Shown here piece by piece: positions 8,454 to 16,777 of a DNA stretch of 64,000 bases (within the stretch, counting starts at the first letter, position 1; every line of letters begins with the position of its first letter). The position numbers and the translations under genes were made by a program. The DNA lies in the NCBI RefSeq assembly GCF_002806995.1, contig NZ_NIHE01000009.1:118742-182741 (forward strand), read 5' to 3'. The stretch comes from Confluentibacter lentus (lineage in GTDB: Bacteria > Bacteroidota > Bacteroidia > Flavobacteriales > Flavobacteriaceae). The notes under the pieces were generated by a model. That model was not told where the DNA came from. It made no database searches and saw only the letters and a list, made by a program, of their open reading frames with translations.

Positions 8454-11400
8454 ATGAAAAGAAACCTGTGTTGTCTTTTTTTTGCTTTCTTGATGCATTC
8501 TATTGTTTTCTCGCAATGGGTACAAACTAATGGTCCAATTGGAGCTTACACAAACCACATAGTTAGGTCTGGATCTTATTTAGTTTTAAATGCAGGCAAT
8601 GCAGGTATATTTAGGTCATCTGACAATGGGGCTACATGGGAATGGAGTGGTTGGGGCTTGCCTTGTGATGAACAAGTGCTTGCTTTGGCAGAATACAATA
8701 CAACTTTATATACTTCAATTTCTAGAAGCGGCATATTTTTTTCTACAGATAATGGTGCTTCTTGGAGGCCTATAAATTCTGGTATTCAGGATAAAACATT
8801 CTATTCCTTATTTGTGGATAGAATAGAACTTTTTGCGGGAAATTCTCAAGGCGGTATGTATTATTCTGGTGATAATGGTACTACTTGGACTGATAGAAGT
8901 ATAGGAGTTACAGATATGGGCTTCACCAGTTTTTTGTATTTTAACTCAAAGCTTTATGCTGGAGGTCGTTCATCTGCCCTTGACCCATCTCGTGCGCTAT
9001 TTGAAACATCTGATAACGGGATATCATGGCAACCAGTAATCATTCCCGGTATTGGGCCTAATGGCGTACAATCCATGGTTGTGAAAGATGGGTTATTTTA
9101 TGTAGCCAATGATGATACCGTTTTTATTTCTAGTGATGGTGTTAATTGGAATTCTACCTCAGTCAATACAAATGCTTCCATTGTAAGTATGGGCGTTACA
9201 GGTAATTCAGTGTATCTAACAACTTCAGCAGGGAGGTATTATATATCGCCAGATAATGGGGCCACCTGGAATTTGGTGCAAAACACGTCTACTAATGCCA
9301 TGGCTAATCATCTTATTTTTTTAAATAATAAAATTATTATGAGCACCAATCAAGGACTTTACGAGTCCTTTGATTCTGGCGCTACATGGCAACTCAATAA
9401 TACAGGAATTACGGGTTTGGAAATTGAATCATTTGGAGAAAATAGTGCCTATATATTTGCTGGAACAGATAATCAAGGCGTTTTTAGATCGTCTGATGGT
9501 GGACTAAACTGGGAGTTAATCAATACGGGCATTAATACATTTAATTCTTTACATGTTACTAGCATTATTAATGTTAATGACGATATGTATTTGGGAACAG
9601 GCGATGGGGTTTACAAATCCACAAACAATGGAAATAGTTGGGACTTTATATTTAATCCAGGATTAAATATAGCAACCCATGCTTTAGACTATGATAATGG
9701 TGTACTTGTAACAGGAGCTAGTGGTATTGGTATTTATATTTCCCAAGATTTTGGTGTGACATGGACCTTAACTTCAACAAACGGGATTAGTACCAATGTA
9801 GATTATGAGAGCATCGAAATTATTGGAAATACAATCATAGTAAGTACAACTAATAGTGAAATATTCGTTTCTGAGAATCTCGGTGCAAGCTGGAACAACA
9901 GATCCATTCCCGGAGGGTTTTCAACAACTTCAGATTTACAATTGATTAATAATAAATTATACGCAGCTACTAATAGGGGTTTGTTTATAAGTGATAATCT
10001 TGGAGTTAGCTGGCGTTTGTATAATACAGATATAAAATCAATTAATGGTATCGCGATTGATGGGGATAAAATATATGCGGCCACTAGCACTGGAGTATAT
10101 GTTACTAACCAAACTTTAGGTGAATGGTATCCCTTATGTGAAGGTTTAGGGCTTAAATATACGAATGAAATCTACGTTAAGGAAAGTATCTTGCTGGCAG
10201 GAACTTTTTCATCCAGTGTATGGAGACGTTTTAAAATTATTGGAGGATTGCCTCCAATAGAGGATGAACGTACAATTGGTATTGATGATCTGGTTTTATG
10301 TCCCGACAGTGCAGAGGTAAATTTAGCCTCATACGTTGGTTTGTCATCTAGTGCTAGAGGACAATGGATGCCAAGCCTGTCAAGAAATGGGTTTTTCTCC
10401 CCAGGTATTGATGCTGAAGGAATCTATACGTTTGTCTATGAAAATGATGTATGTGGATGTGAAGCTTATATAAAATTAAATATTTCTCTTGAAGGGCTTT
10501 TTGCAGGTAACGATAATGATATCACATTGTGTACCGTAAGTGCCCCAGTCGATTTATTTGAAAGGCTTGGGCCATTTGCAGATCAAGGAGGTGTTTGGAG
10601 CCCGACCCTAGCAAGTGGAACTGGGGTTTTCGACCCGAAAATAGATGCTCAGGGCATATATACCTATACTGTTACAAATAATGGGTGTCCCAACGATTTT
10701 TCAGAAGTAAACGTTACTGTTACAGATAATTTTAATGTGGGTATTGGTGGGGACGTAGTTATTTGTTATTCCGATACACCAATAAATTTATTTACTTTAT
10801 TAGGAGGAACGCCAGATGTTGGAGGCGAATGGATTCCGGAATTATCAGGCGGGATTGGTTTGTTCAATCCGGCCATAGAAAAATCAGGAACCTATACGTA
10901 TTATTTTCCGGATTCAGAGTGTTCAAATGACAAATCAGAGATACGTGTTACTTTGGTAACTAAAGCAAATCCAGGGATAAGTAGTGGGTCTGTTCAGGTT
11001 TGTATCAATAGTGGAGGTATCGATTTGTTTAGTACATTAGGTGCAAGTCCAGATAGCGGAGGTGTTTGGAGTCCATCACTTGCTAGTGGCACAGGTTTTT
11101 TCAATCCTAGAACAGATGCCCCAGGAATGTATACGTATACTGTTGAAAATAGTTGTGGAATAGATATCGCCAATATAGAAGTTTCAATTTATGAATCTAT
11201 TCAAATGGACAATTATTCCATTACTATTGAAGCATCCGAAAACAATAGAAATACGGTCAAAATAAATGTCGATTCAGCCTTAACTTATGAATTTTCATTA
11301 GATGGCATACATTTTCAAAGAGAGCCTGTTTTTTACAATGTTTCAGGTGGCGTATATACGGTTATGGGTAGGGAAATGGGTGGTTGTAGATATTTTGAAG

Positions 11401-11666
11401 ATAAACTATTGCTTGTTGGTTATCCAAGCTTTTTTACGCCAAATGGCGATGGTGTGAATGATACATGGTTTATTAAAGGCACTTCCAATCAAAATTATAA
11501 TTTATATATATACGATCGCTACGGCAATCTATTAAAAAGTTTGCTAACTGCCCAACGATGGGATGGCACATTTAATGGTCAGCCTTTGCCTTCCACAGAC
11601 TATTGGTTTAAATTGGTTTTTGAAGATGGCACAAGTAAAATGGGACATTTTACTCTAAAAAGATAA
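8454..11666 (+). CDS. Secreted BNR-repeat beta-propeller protein with type-B T9SS sorting domain
   Basis: A 1070-residue secreted protein. Residues 1-20 (MKRNLCCLFFAFLMHSIVFS) are a signal peptide. Residues about 25-590 hold roughly 13 repeats at about 45-50-residue spacing, each with a BNR/YCF48-like turn such as SSDNGATW, STDNGASW or SSDGGLNW, predicting one or two seven-bladed propellers. Residues about 610-930 hold four Ig/PKD-like repeats of about 80 residues with WxPxLxxGxGxFxP and GxYTYTV motifs and paired Cys. The C-terminus (FFTPNGDGVNDTW to the end) is the gliding-associated type-B sorting domain, so type IX secretion should export it to the surface or medium. The ligand is unknown; sialidase activity is unlikely because no catalytic Arg triad or Asp box array of that type is evident. 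Confidence 0.9.
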   Translation: MKRNLCCLFFAFLMHSIVFSQWVQTNGPIGAYTNHIVRSGSYLVLNAGNAGIFRSSDNGATWEWSGWGLPCDEQVLALAEYNTTLYTSISRSGIFFSTDNGASWRPINSGIQDKTFYSLFVDRIELFAGNSQGGMYYSGDNGTTWTDRSIGVTDMGFTSFLYFNSKLYAGGRSSALDPSRALFETSDNGISWQPVIIPGIGPNGVQSMVVKDGLFYVANDDTVFISSDGVNWNSTSVNTNASIVSMGVTGNSVYLTTSAGRYYISPDNGATWNLVQNTSTNAMANHLIFLNNKIIMSTNQGLYESFDSGATWQLNNTGITGLEIESFGENSAYIFAGTDNQGVFRSSDGGLNWELINTGINTFNSLHVTSIINVNDDMYLGTGDGVYKSTNNGNSWDFIFNPGLNIATHALDYDNGVLVTGASGIGIYISQDFGVTWTLTSTNGISTNVDYESIEIIGNTIIVSTTNSEIFVSENLGASWNNRSIPGGFSTTSDLQLINNKLYAATNRGLFISDNLGVSWRLYNTDIKSINGIAIDGDKIYAATSTGVYVTNQTLGEWYPLCEGLGLKYTNEIYVKESILLAGTFSSSVWRRFKIIGGLPPIEDERTIGIDDLVLCPDSAEVNLASYVGLSSSARGQWMPSLSRNGFFSPGIDAEGIYTFVYENDVCGCEAYIKLNISLEGLFAGNDNDITLCTVSAPVDLFERLGPFADQGGVWSPTLASGTGVFDPKIDAQGIYTYTVTNNGCPNDFSEVNVTVTDNFNVGIGGDVVICYSDTPINLFTLLGGTPDVGGEWIPELSGGIGLFNPAIEKSGTYTYYFPDSECSNDKSEIRVTLVTKANPGISSGSVQVCINSGGIDLFSTLGASPDSGGVWSPSLASGTGFFNPRTDAPGMYTYTVENSCGIDIANIEVSIYESIQMDNYSITIEASENNRNTVKINVDSALTYEFSLDGIHFQREPVFYNVSGGVYTVMGREMGGCRYFEDKLLLVGYPSFFTPNGDGVNDTWFIKGTSNQNYNLYIYDRYGNLLKSLLTAQRWDGTFNGQPLPSTDYWFKLVFEDGTSKMGHFTLKR

Positions 11667-11685
11667 AAGTCTCATTGGGAGCACC

Positions 11686-11727
11686 AAGCAATCTCATGAT
11701 GTGTAACTAAAAACAAACAGATTGCTT
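11686..11727. repeat. Intergenic inverted repeat
   Basis: AAGCAATCT (11686-11694) and AGATTGCTT (11719-11727) are exact reverse complements 24 bp apart, 20-60 bp after the propeller gene. No T-run follows. The right arm resembles the ATTGCTTC words of dispersed palindromic repeats that I associate with Bacteroidota genomes; that link is from memory. Confidence 0.4.
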
Positions 11728-11818
11728 CACATGACATGTCATTAACAATGTCAATCCCTATAATTGTATATCAAAATAAATTTCCTCAACTTTGAACTTC
11801 AAAAAATAAAATAAAAGT

Positions 11819-12046
11819 ATGAGCAAAACAAAACTTATCATAAACAGCAACGGGTCAGTAAAAATAGATGGCGATTTCGAAATAGTAGATAGCCAAGGGA
11901 ATGTGTATGGATTACAAGGTAGAACCATAGTAAGTATTTGCCGTTGTGGACTATCAAACAACAAGCCATTTTGCGATGGCGCGCACCGCAACCATTTTGA
12001 ACACGATGCCAAAGCGTTTGATTTGCCACCTATGAAAACAAGTTAA
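11819..12046 (+). CDS. CDGSH iron-sulfur domain protein
   Basis: A 75-residue protein with one CDGSH iron-sulfur motif: Cys41-x-Cys43-x2-Ser46-x3-Pro50-x-Cys52-Asp-Gly-Ala-His56. The three Cys and one His would hold a redox-active 2Fe-2S cluster like that of mitoNEET. The N-terminal half, with a D-G-D-F-E-I-V-D stretch, resembles the beta-strand lead-in of bacterial CDGSH proteins. There is no membrane segment, so it should be cytoplasmic. The role (electron or cluster transfer) is not defined for this bacterial group. It sits 72 bp before topB, but I see no functional link. Confidence 0.92.
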   Translation: MSKTKLIINSNGSVKIDGDFEIVDSQGNVYGLQGRTIVSICRCGLSNNKPFCDGAHRNHFEHDAKAFDLPPMKTS

Positions 12047-12118
12047 TAACTCCTAACAATTCCTTTTTAAAACCAACTTCTAAATTCCTATTTTGCATCC
12101 CCAATAAATAAGAATTTA

Positions 12119-14410
12119 ATGAAAGTCTGTATTGCCGAAAAACCCAGTGTAGCCCGCGAAATCGCCTCCGTTTTAGGAGCGAACACCAAGCGTGATGGTT
12201 ATTTTGAAGGCAATGGCTATGCGGTCACTTACACGTTCGGACATTTATGCACCTTAAAAGAACCCAACGACTATAAACCGCATTGGAAAAGTTGGGACTT
12301 AAATAATTTGCCCATGCTTCCCGAGAAATTTGAAACCAAAGTGGTAGCGAATTCGGGGATACAAAAGCAATTCAACATTGTAAAAAGTCTGTTTGCCAAA
12401 GCTGAAGTAGTCATTAATTGTGGTGATGCTGGGCAAGAAGGGGAACTTATCCAACGTTGGGTAATGAACGAAGCCAAATACAAAGGCGAAGTTAAACGGT
12501 TGTGGATTTCATCCTTAACTACTGAAGCCATCAAAGAAGGTTTTGAAAACCTAAAACCATCCAGCCAATACGATAATTTATTTTACGCCGGTTTTTCCAG
12601 AGCCATTGGTGACTGGTTATTGGGCATGAACGCCACCAGATTATATACTTTAAAACACGGTGCTAATAAACAAGTGTTGTCCATTGGGCGTGTGCAAACC
12701 CCAACTTTGGCGATGGTGGTAAACCGCTTTAAGGAAATAGAAAATTTTAAACCACAACCATATTGGGAATTACAAACCTTGTACAGGGATACGCTTTTTA
12801 GTTATGAAGAGGGTCGTTTTTTAGATAAAGAAGCGGGTGCCGTTTTAGCCAATAAGGTCAAGGAAAGTGATTTTGAAATTGTGTCCGTTGACAAGAAAAA
12901 AGGTAATGAATATGCACCCAAGCTGTTCGATTTAACAGGTTTGCAGGTGTATTGCAATAATAAGTTTGGATTTTCGGCAGACGATACGCTAAAAATTGTG
13001 CAAACATTATATGAACAAAAAGTAGTGACCTACCCAAGAGTCGATACCACGTTTTTACCAAACGATATCTATCCAAAAGTATCGGGTATTTTACAAAAGC
13101 TCACCAATTATACAACCTTAACGCAACCACTTTTAGGAAAAAAGATTAAAAAGTCGCCTAAAGTGTTTAACGATAAAAAAGTTACCGATCACCATGCCAT
13201 CATTCCCACAGGCATGCAAACCAATTTGCAATACAATCAGCAACAAGTATATGATATCATCGTACGGCGATTTATTGCGGTTTTTTATGAGGATTGTGAT
13301 GTGGCAAACACCACGGTGATGGGCAAAGCAGCAGAGGTTCCTTTTAAAGCTACTGGAAAAGAGATTTTGAAAAAAGGCTGGCGTGTGGTTTTCGAGGATG
13401 CGAACTCCAAAGAAAAAGAGCCAGATATCTTGCCAACTTTTGTAAAAGGGGAGACGGGACCACACGAACCCTCATTTTTAGAAAAGGAAACCAAACCGCC
13501 GAATCAGTTTACCGAAGCCTCGTTATTGCGTGCCATGGAAACGGCAGGGAAAGAAGTGGACGATGACGAGTTACGCGATTTAATGAAGGAAAACGGTATT
13601 GGGCGACCATCTACACGAGCCAACATTATTGAAACGCTTTTTAAACGCAAGTATATTGTCAGGAACAAAAAACAAGTCTTACCAACCCAAACGGGCATTC
13701 AGTTGATTGATACGATTCAGAATGATTTGTTGAAATCCGCTGAACTGACTGGCTCATGGGAAAAGCAATTAAAGGATATTGAAAAAGGCACGTTTACGGC
13801 GGGCGCGTTTATCAATAACATGAAACATATGGTGGATGCCTTGGTGTCTGATGTACGTCGAGAAGTGGTTCGTGCCAATATTTCGCATGCTGCTGCAACG
13901 CCAAAACAAGCGTTTAAAGAGGCGAAAACGAAAGCGACAGGTATAAGTACCGAAACATGTCCAAAATGCAAGCGAGCGACTTTATTAAAAGGGAAATCGG
14001 CTTATGGATGCAGTGCTTATAAGTCTGGTTGCGATTTTGTGTTGCCGTTTATCTATGCTGGCAAAAAAATATCGGAGAACCAATACATGAGATTGCTTCA
14101 AAAAGGCAGCACGGTCAATTTAAAGGATTTCAAAATCGATGCTGGAACGGTGGAAGGTTTGCTGCGTTTTGATCCTGATTTCAAATTGGTGTTAGAACCT
14201 AAGAAATCTTTCACGAAAGCGATACCTGAAACATTGGTTTGTCCGAAATGCAAAAAAGGAACGGTCATGAAAGGGAAAACCGCTTATGGGTGTAGCAACT
14301 ATAAATCAGGATGCGACTTTAGGGTGTCTTTTGAAATAGTGCGACATAAAGTAAACGGACATATTCCAACTAAAGAGCTTGTATATAATATTTTAACCGA
14401 AAGCATTTAA
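12119..14410 (+). CDS. topB: DNA topoisomerase III
   Basis: A 763-residue type IA topoisomerase. The TOPRIM domain opens the protein (VCIAEKPSVAREIA, then NCGDAGQEGELIQRW near residue 100). The active-site Tyr305 lies in VVTYPRVDTTFLP; IGRVQTPTLAMVV near residue 195 and GIGRPSTRANII near 495 are conserved core motifs. Two C-terminal zinc-ribbon-like modules follow, each with CPKCK then GCSxYKSGCDF (about residues 617-648 and 703-733), which bind single-stranded DNA. It relaxes and decatenates DNA and is probably genomic housekeeping rather than plasmid-borne, as no conjugation genes are nearby. It is followed by a complex palindromic repeat. Confidence 0.95.
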   Translation: MKVCIAEKPSVAREIASVLGANTKRDGYFEGNGYAVTYTFGHLCTLKEPNDYKPHWKSWDLNNLPMLPEKFETKVVANSGIQKQFNIVKSLFAKAEVVINCGDAGQEGELIQRWVMNEAKYKGEVKRLWISSLTTEAIKEGFENLKPSSQYDNLFYAGFSRAIGDWLLGMNATRLYTLKHGANKQVLSIGRVQTPTLAMVVNRFKEIENFKPQPYWELQTLYRDTLFSYEEGRFLDKEAGAVLANKVKESDFEIVSVDKKKGNEYAPKLFDLTGLQVYCNNKFGFSADDTLKIVQTLYEQKVVTYPRVDTTFLPNDIYPKVSGILQKLTNYTTLTQPLLGKKIKKSPKVFNDKKVTDHHAIIPTGMQTNLQYNQQQVYDIIVRRFIAVFYEDCDVANTTVMGKAAEVPFKATGKEILKKGWRVVFEDANSKEKEPDILPTFVKGETGPHEPSFLEKETKPPNQFTEASLLRAMETAGKEVDDDELRDLMKENGIGRPSTRANIIETLFKRKYIVRNKKQVLPTQTGIQLIDTIQNDLLKSAELTGSWEKQLKDIEKGTFTAGAFINNMKHMVDALVSDVRREVVRANISHAAATPKQAFKEAKTKATGISTETCPKCKRATLLKGKSAYGCSAYKSGCDFVLPFIYAGKKISENQYMRLLQKGSTVNLKDFKIDAGTVEGLLRFDPDFKLVLEPKKSFTKAIPETLVCPKCKKGTVMKGKTAYGCSNYKSGCDFRVSFEIVRHKVNGHIPTKELVYNILTESI

Positions 14411-14432
14411 AATAATGCATAAGCCAACGAAT

Positions 14433-14542
14433 GTCGCTTCGAGTGGTTTTCGAAGTATGAGGAAATTGTATCGAGAAGCATCGTGACTTAAAAGGTTCTC
14501 GATACAAAATATTTCGTGCCTCAATATTTCACTCGAACTGAC
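14433..14542. repeat. Nested double inverted-repeat element
   Basis: An inner perfect 12-bp pair (14466-14477 TTGTATCGAGAA and 14496-14507) lies within an outer 13-bp pair (14433-14445 and 14530-14542, two mismatches, core TCGAGTG/CACTCGA). A further TGAGG/CCTCA pair lies between them. The whole 110-bp unit can fold as one long cruciform and fills most of the gap between topB and rluE. It looks like a dispersed palindromic unit rather than a simple terminator. Confidence 0.65.
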
Positions 14543-14576
14543 AACTGATAAATATTATAATGGCTTTTAATAAATC

Positions 14577-15161
14577 ATGAGTTTAGATAAAATCAATCAC
14601 TGCCACTTTATCATCTACAAGCCTTATGGTTATTTGAGTCAGTTTGCCAGTAACGCCAGCAAACAACAGTCGAAAAAATTCTTGGGTTTACTGCATGATT
14701 TTCCAGAAGGTATTATGGCGATTGGTAGGTTGGATGAAAAATCGGAGGGTCTTTTATTATTGACTACCGATGGTAAAATGAGTGATTTTATCAACAGTCA
14801 AAAAGTAGACAAGGAATATTATGCCTTGGTGAATGGTGACATCACACCAGATGCTATTGGGCAACTTTCAAAAGGTGTGGAAATTGGCTTTGAAGGCAAG
14901 AAATACCAAACCAAACCTTGTGCTGTTTTTAAGTTGGAACAAGATCCCAATTTACCCGAACGTTCTAAAAAAATACGTGATGCCCGTCACGGACCAACAT
15001 CATGGATTTCCATAACCCTAAACGAAGGCAAGTTTAGGCAAGTCCGCAAAATGACTTCGGCGGTGGGTTTTTCAACCTTGCGGTTAGTTCGGGTTCGGGT
15101 TGGAACCATTCATCTAAACACGATGCAGGTTGGTGAAGTTATTGCCGTTAATGGATTTTAA
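14577..15161 (+). CDS. rluE: 23S rRNA pseudouridine synthase, RluE-like
   Basis: A 194-residue RsuA/RluB/E/F-family pseudouridine synthase without the N-terminal S4 domain, which is the RluE layout. The catalytic Asp is in GRLDEKSEGLLLLT (near residue 52), preceded by YKPYGYLSQF and followed by KEYYALVNG and EGKFRQVRKMTSAVGF. RluE modifies one uridine in domain V of 23S rRNA; the exact target here is inferred from the E. coli enzyme. It is convergent with the membrane protein gene, with a single base between the stop codons and no terminator between them. Confidence 0.9.
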   Translation: MSLDKINHCHFIIYKPYGYLSQFASNASKQQSKKFLGLLHDFPEGIMAIGRLDEKSEGLLLLTTDGKMSDFINSQKVDKEYYALVNGDITPDAIGQLSKGVEIGFEGKKYQTKPCAVFKLEQDPNLPERSKKIRDARHGPTSWISITLNEGKFRQVRKMTSAVGFSTLRLVRVRVGTIHLNTMQVGEVIAVNGF

Positions 15162-15162
15162 T

Positions 15163-15804
15163 TTATTCATCCAACTTCTGTAATTCCTTGTAATTTCTGT
15201 TTAAACGTTTTAATAATAAACCATAAACTGCCCAATAAAACAGTAGTAAAACCCCAATAGCAACAACTAGCAGTATAAGGACCGTTATTATAAACAAGAC
15301 GTAGAATTTTAATGCTTGGCCATTGGCCGTGGCTTGATTTACTTGCTCTATGAATATAGAGTCTTTATTGAATTCAAAAATTAAGATGATTATGGTGGAG
15401 ATTACTAAGTAAATTAAATTAAAAGCAACGTATTGTTTAACCGTTTTGCGGGTTTTAAGAATATTTTCCATGAGCACTTTGGCATTGTCGGTTGCCGAAA
15501 TGGTTTTGTAGTTTTTAAAAAAACAATAAAAGAAATATGCTAGTATAACATAGCCGATAGCCATTAAGGGGATGAAAACAGCATCACTGTTAAATTGGTC
15601 AAAACGCTTCATGCTTTCAGTGTCTTTTAGCAATAGCGAGATGAATGTCCAGAAAATAAATTCTAGCAAGCTTATGATAAATATCCACTTAACAATGGAA
15701 GAAGACCTTTTTAAAATCATCTTATAAATTTCATTATAAGTTAATTTAGGATACTTATTATCTTCTTTATTCCAATCTTTTTTTAATAATTCTAATTCAT
15801 CCAT
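15163..15804 (-). CDS. Four-helix membrane protein paired with an ECF sigma factor
   Basis: A 213-residue protein with a soluble acidic N-terminus (MDELELLKKDWNKEDNKYPKLTYNEIYKM) and four hydrophobic segments at roughly residues 36-57, 76-95, 120-142 and 166-192. I do not recognise a named domain. It starts 3 bp after the stop of the upstream ECF sigma gene, so the two are an operon. Its cytoplasmic head with several membrane helices fits a membrane-bound partner or anti-sigma-like protein; this is inferred from position only. Similar sigma/membrane pairs are common in flavobacteria. Confidence 0.75.
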   Translation of the reverse strand: MDELELLKKDWNKEDNKYPKLTYNEIYKMILKRSSSIVKWIFIISLLEFIFWTFISLLLKDTESMKRFDQFNSDAVFIPLMAIGYVILAYFFYCFFKNYKTISATDNAKVLMENILKTRKTVKQYVAFNLIYLVISTIIILIFEFNKDSIFIEQVNQATANGQALKFYVLFIITVLILLVVAIGVLLLFYWAVYGLLLKRLNRNYKELQKLDE

Positions 15805-15807
15805 AAA

Positions 15808-16302
15808 TTAAGGATTTAGTATGGTTTTAAGTTTTGTTTTGATCCTGTTCATTTTCACTCGGGCATTCACTTCGCTTATCCCCATGGTTTCACTAATTTC
15901 AGTATAGTCTTTATCTTCTAGGTATAAAAAAACCAGTGCTTTATCAATGTCGTTTAATTGGTGTAAGGCATTATATAATGTTTTAAGTTGTTGCTCTTCG
16001 GTATCATCATAATCTTCTGCCTTCATTTTGAATTCAACACCATCAAATTGTTGGGTATTGATGCTGCGTTTAGATTTTCTATAAAGTGTGATAGCGGTGT
16101 TCAAACCCACCCGATACATCCAAGTGCTAAACTTAGCATCGCCCCTAAATTTTGGGTAGGCTTTCCAAAGTTGAATAGTGATTTCTTGAAACAAATCGTT
16201 ATGCGCATCATAATTATTGGTGTACAAACGGCACACCTTATGGATGATGTTTTGATGCTTTTCAAGCAATTCAACAAAGCTATGTTCTAGTTCTTTATTC
16301 AA
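15808..16302 (-). CDS. ECF-type RNA polymerase sigma factor
   Basis: A 164-residue group IV sigma-70 factor. Region 2 covers about residues 8-75, with DLFQEITIQLWKAYPKFRGDAKFSTWMYRVGLNTAIT holding the core-binding and -10 recognition helices. Region 4 covers about residues 105-160, with DIDKALVFLYLEDKDYTEISETMGISEVNARVKMNRIKTKLK as the -35-binding helix-turn-helix. It leads a two-gene operon with the membrane protein. The long AT-rich gap upstream contains a TGTAACA word (16346-16352, reverse strand) that could be an autoregulatory -35 element, since such words are common for ECF promoters. That last point is weak. Confidence 0.93.
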   Translation of the reverse strand: MNKELEHSFVELLEKHQNIIHKVCRLYTNNYDAHNDLFQEITIQLWKAYPKFRGDAKFSTWMYRVGLNTAITLYRKSKRSINTQQFDGVEFKMKAEDYDDTEEQQLKTLYNALHQLNDIDKALVFLYLEDKDYTEISETMGISEVNARVKMNRIKTKLKTILNP

Positions 16303-16777
16303 TGTTTTGGTTTGGTTACTTTATTAGTATTCTAAATGTTTTAAATGTTACAAATAGGAGTGGGGGTTAATCAAAAATAATCATTTTTTAATGGTGCATA
16401 TTTCCGGATTTTTTACTTGCTTTTTTCGCATATTTAGTTGATATATTTTAATGATTTCTTTAGAATTTATGATTTCAGTATCTATTTTTAAAAATATAAA
16501 CTAAAACTTTATATAAAACTTTTAAAATATTGATAATATGATTTTTAAATGTACAGTATAGATAAAATCTATATAGTGTTTTTTGATGTATTTTAGACTT
16601 AAATGTAAGTTTTTATTTGCTAATATAACAAAAATATAGTTACTGCAAATGATGTGTAAAAAATTGAAAAATCTATTGAAGAATGAGCTATTTTATAATT
16701 AATATTTTGCTGAAATATTTTCAAAAAATACCGGTTGAATCATTAAGGTTTTATAAAAATAAATTAAAATTTTTTGT
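16303..16777. other. 475-bp AT-rich gap without genes
   Basis: The gap lies between the ECF sigma start and the 3' end of the TonB receptor gene. It is strongly AT-rich, with no ORF having family features, no tRNA-like fold and no clear terminator. The only candidate signal is the reverse-strand TGTAACA at 16346-16352, about 45 bp upstream of the sigma start. Confidence 0.5.

Noticed and set aside
8454..11666. Sialidase
   Set aside because: BNR-like turns are present, but the catalytic Arg triad, Tyr/Glu pair and FRIP motif are not visible; the propeller alone does not show enzyme activity.
16303..16777. Hidden RNA gene (tmRNA, 6S or 4.5S) in the AT-rich gap
   Set aside because: The gap lacks GC-rich stems, tRNA-like ends or a terminator expected of such RNAs.
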